This document shows, one piece after another, positions 29,620 through 30,054 of a stretch of DNA of 30,054 nt. Made by a program: the position numbers and the translations under genes. The stretch lies in IMG/VR virus record IMGVR_UViG_3300010885_003859, positions 1-30,054 of that record; one strand, given 5' to 3'. The number at the start of each line of letters is the position of its first letter. The stretch's first letter is position 1. The notes under the pieces are model-generated. The model was given only the letters and a program-made list of their open reading frames with translations, made no database searches and was not told where the DNA came from. Origin of the DNA: a virus.

Positions 29620-30054
29620 ATGGCGATAAGGATTTTGACACCAAAATCAGAATACATCACTGATTATCCGGTAGCAATTGAATTTGCTAAACAACAGGCC
29701 GAGATTTTTTGGCTACCCGATGAAATTGAAGTCGAGAAAGATCTACACGATCTAAAAACAAACTGCACAGAAGCAGAATATCATGGAGTTATATCAACAC
29801 TGAAACTGTTTACACTATACGAATTGTCAGTAGGTAATGACTACTGGCAAAATTATGTGACTAAAGTCTTCCCTCGACCAGATATCCAACGAATGGCCAC
29901 CACATTTGCTTTTATGGAAATTGGTGTACACGCACCGTTCTATAATAAGATTAATGAAGTGTTAGGTTTAGATACCGATGAATTCTATAACAGCTATAAG
30001 GAAGATGTCGTCCTCGCAAATAGGATGGCGTGGATTGGCAAAAGAACAGAAAAG
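29620..30054 (+). CDS. nrdB: Ribonucleotide reductase class I small (beta) subunit, 5' part
   Basis: The first 145 codons of a ribonucleotide reductase beta subunit, cut by the window end. IFWLPDEIEVEKD at 29-41, LKLFTLYELSVGNDYW (61-76), FPRPDIQRMA and FMEIGVHAPFYNKINE (98-113) are clear family segments. E68 takes the place of the first ligand Asp, and H104 with Y108 fits the His-x3-Tyr pair. The ligand Glu at 100 is four residues before His104 rather than three. It supplies the radical cofactor for dNTP production with NrdA, which is not in the window. AGGA lies before the ATG. Confidence 0.87.
   Translation, partial: MAIRILTPKSEYITDYPVAIEFAKQQAEIFWLPDEIEVEKDLHDLKTNCTEAEYHGVISTLKLFTLYELSVGNDYWQNYVTKVFPRPDIQRMATTFAFMEIGVHAPFYNKINEVLGLDTDEFYNSYKEDVVLANRMAWIGKRTEK

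Noticed and set aside
1-30054. tRNA genes, CRISPR arrays, insertion sequences or an attachment site
   Set aside because: No cloverleaf, regularly spaced repeat, transposase or flanking direct repeat was found; gaps between genes are short and mostly hold promoters or terminators.

Overview
The window looks like part of a T4-superfamily tailed phage (myovirus) genome. It is AT-rich, and every supported gene is on the + strand, packed head to tail with many ATGA or few-base overlaps. The replication genes keep the T4 order: 55-47-46-45-44-62-regA-43-uvsX-41-61, followed by a ribonucleotide reductase small subunit that runs off the right edge. The accessory and virion genes look more like marine T4-like phages (cyanophage or pelagiphage style) than coliphage T4, but no photosynthesis gene is present. 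A nested Rz/Rz1-type spanin pair implies a Gram-negative host. The host itself cannot be named from this sequence.

Layout. 1-3473: late sigma factor gp55 and the gp47/gp46 recombination nuclease. 3483-5609: a peptide deformylase homologue that has lost all three metal ligands and the catalytic Glu, followed directly by a Vsr-like (Hef-type) homing endonuclease. 5669-6974: a glycosyltransferase and a dATP/dGTP diphosphohydrolase-like protein. 7016-10329: sliding clamp, a DsbA-like small protein, a 2OG-Fe(II) oxygenase, both clamp-loader subunits and RegA. 10349-11349: an acetyltransferase, a possible decayed gene and a small ORF closed by a strong terminator. 11462-18794: a zinc-ribbon metallophosphoesterase, an Sm-like protein, DNA polymerase, UvsX, a small protein and helicase gp41. 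18791-23092: a six-gene cassette of glycosyltransferases and methyltransferases. 23160-26932: a late/virion module behind a T4-type late promoter. 27141-28122: membrane and lysis-type genes. 28184-30054: primase gp61, a MazG-like protein and partial NrdB.

Regulation visible in the sequence. Five near-identical host-sigma-70 promoters (TTGACA, 16-17 bp, TATAAT) precede the 5669 glycosyltransferase, the clamp, the metallophosphoesterase, the polymerase and the primase, mostly exactly 30 bases from -10 to ATG. Two exact TATAAATA late boxes precede regA and the virion module; they are the expected targets of the gp55 encoded at the left end. C-terminal hydrophobic tails on gp55 and gp43 suggest both dock on the gp45 clamp.

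Most interesting items: the predicted catalytically dead deformylase with a basic tail, the glycan-modification cassette, the promoter signature, the out-of-frame o-spanin inside the i-spanin gene, a 55-residue basic protein with a capsid-targeting-like N-terminus, and an Asn-to-Val change in polymerase motif B.
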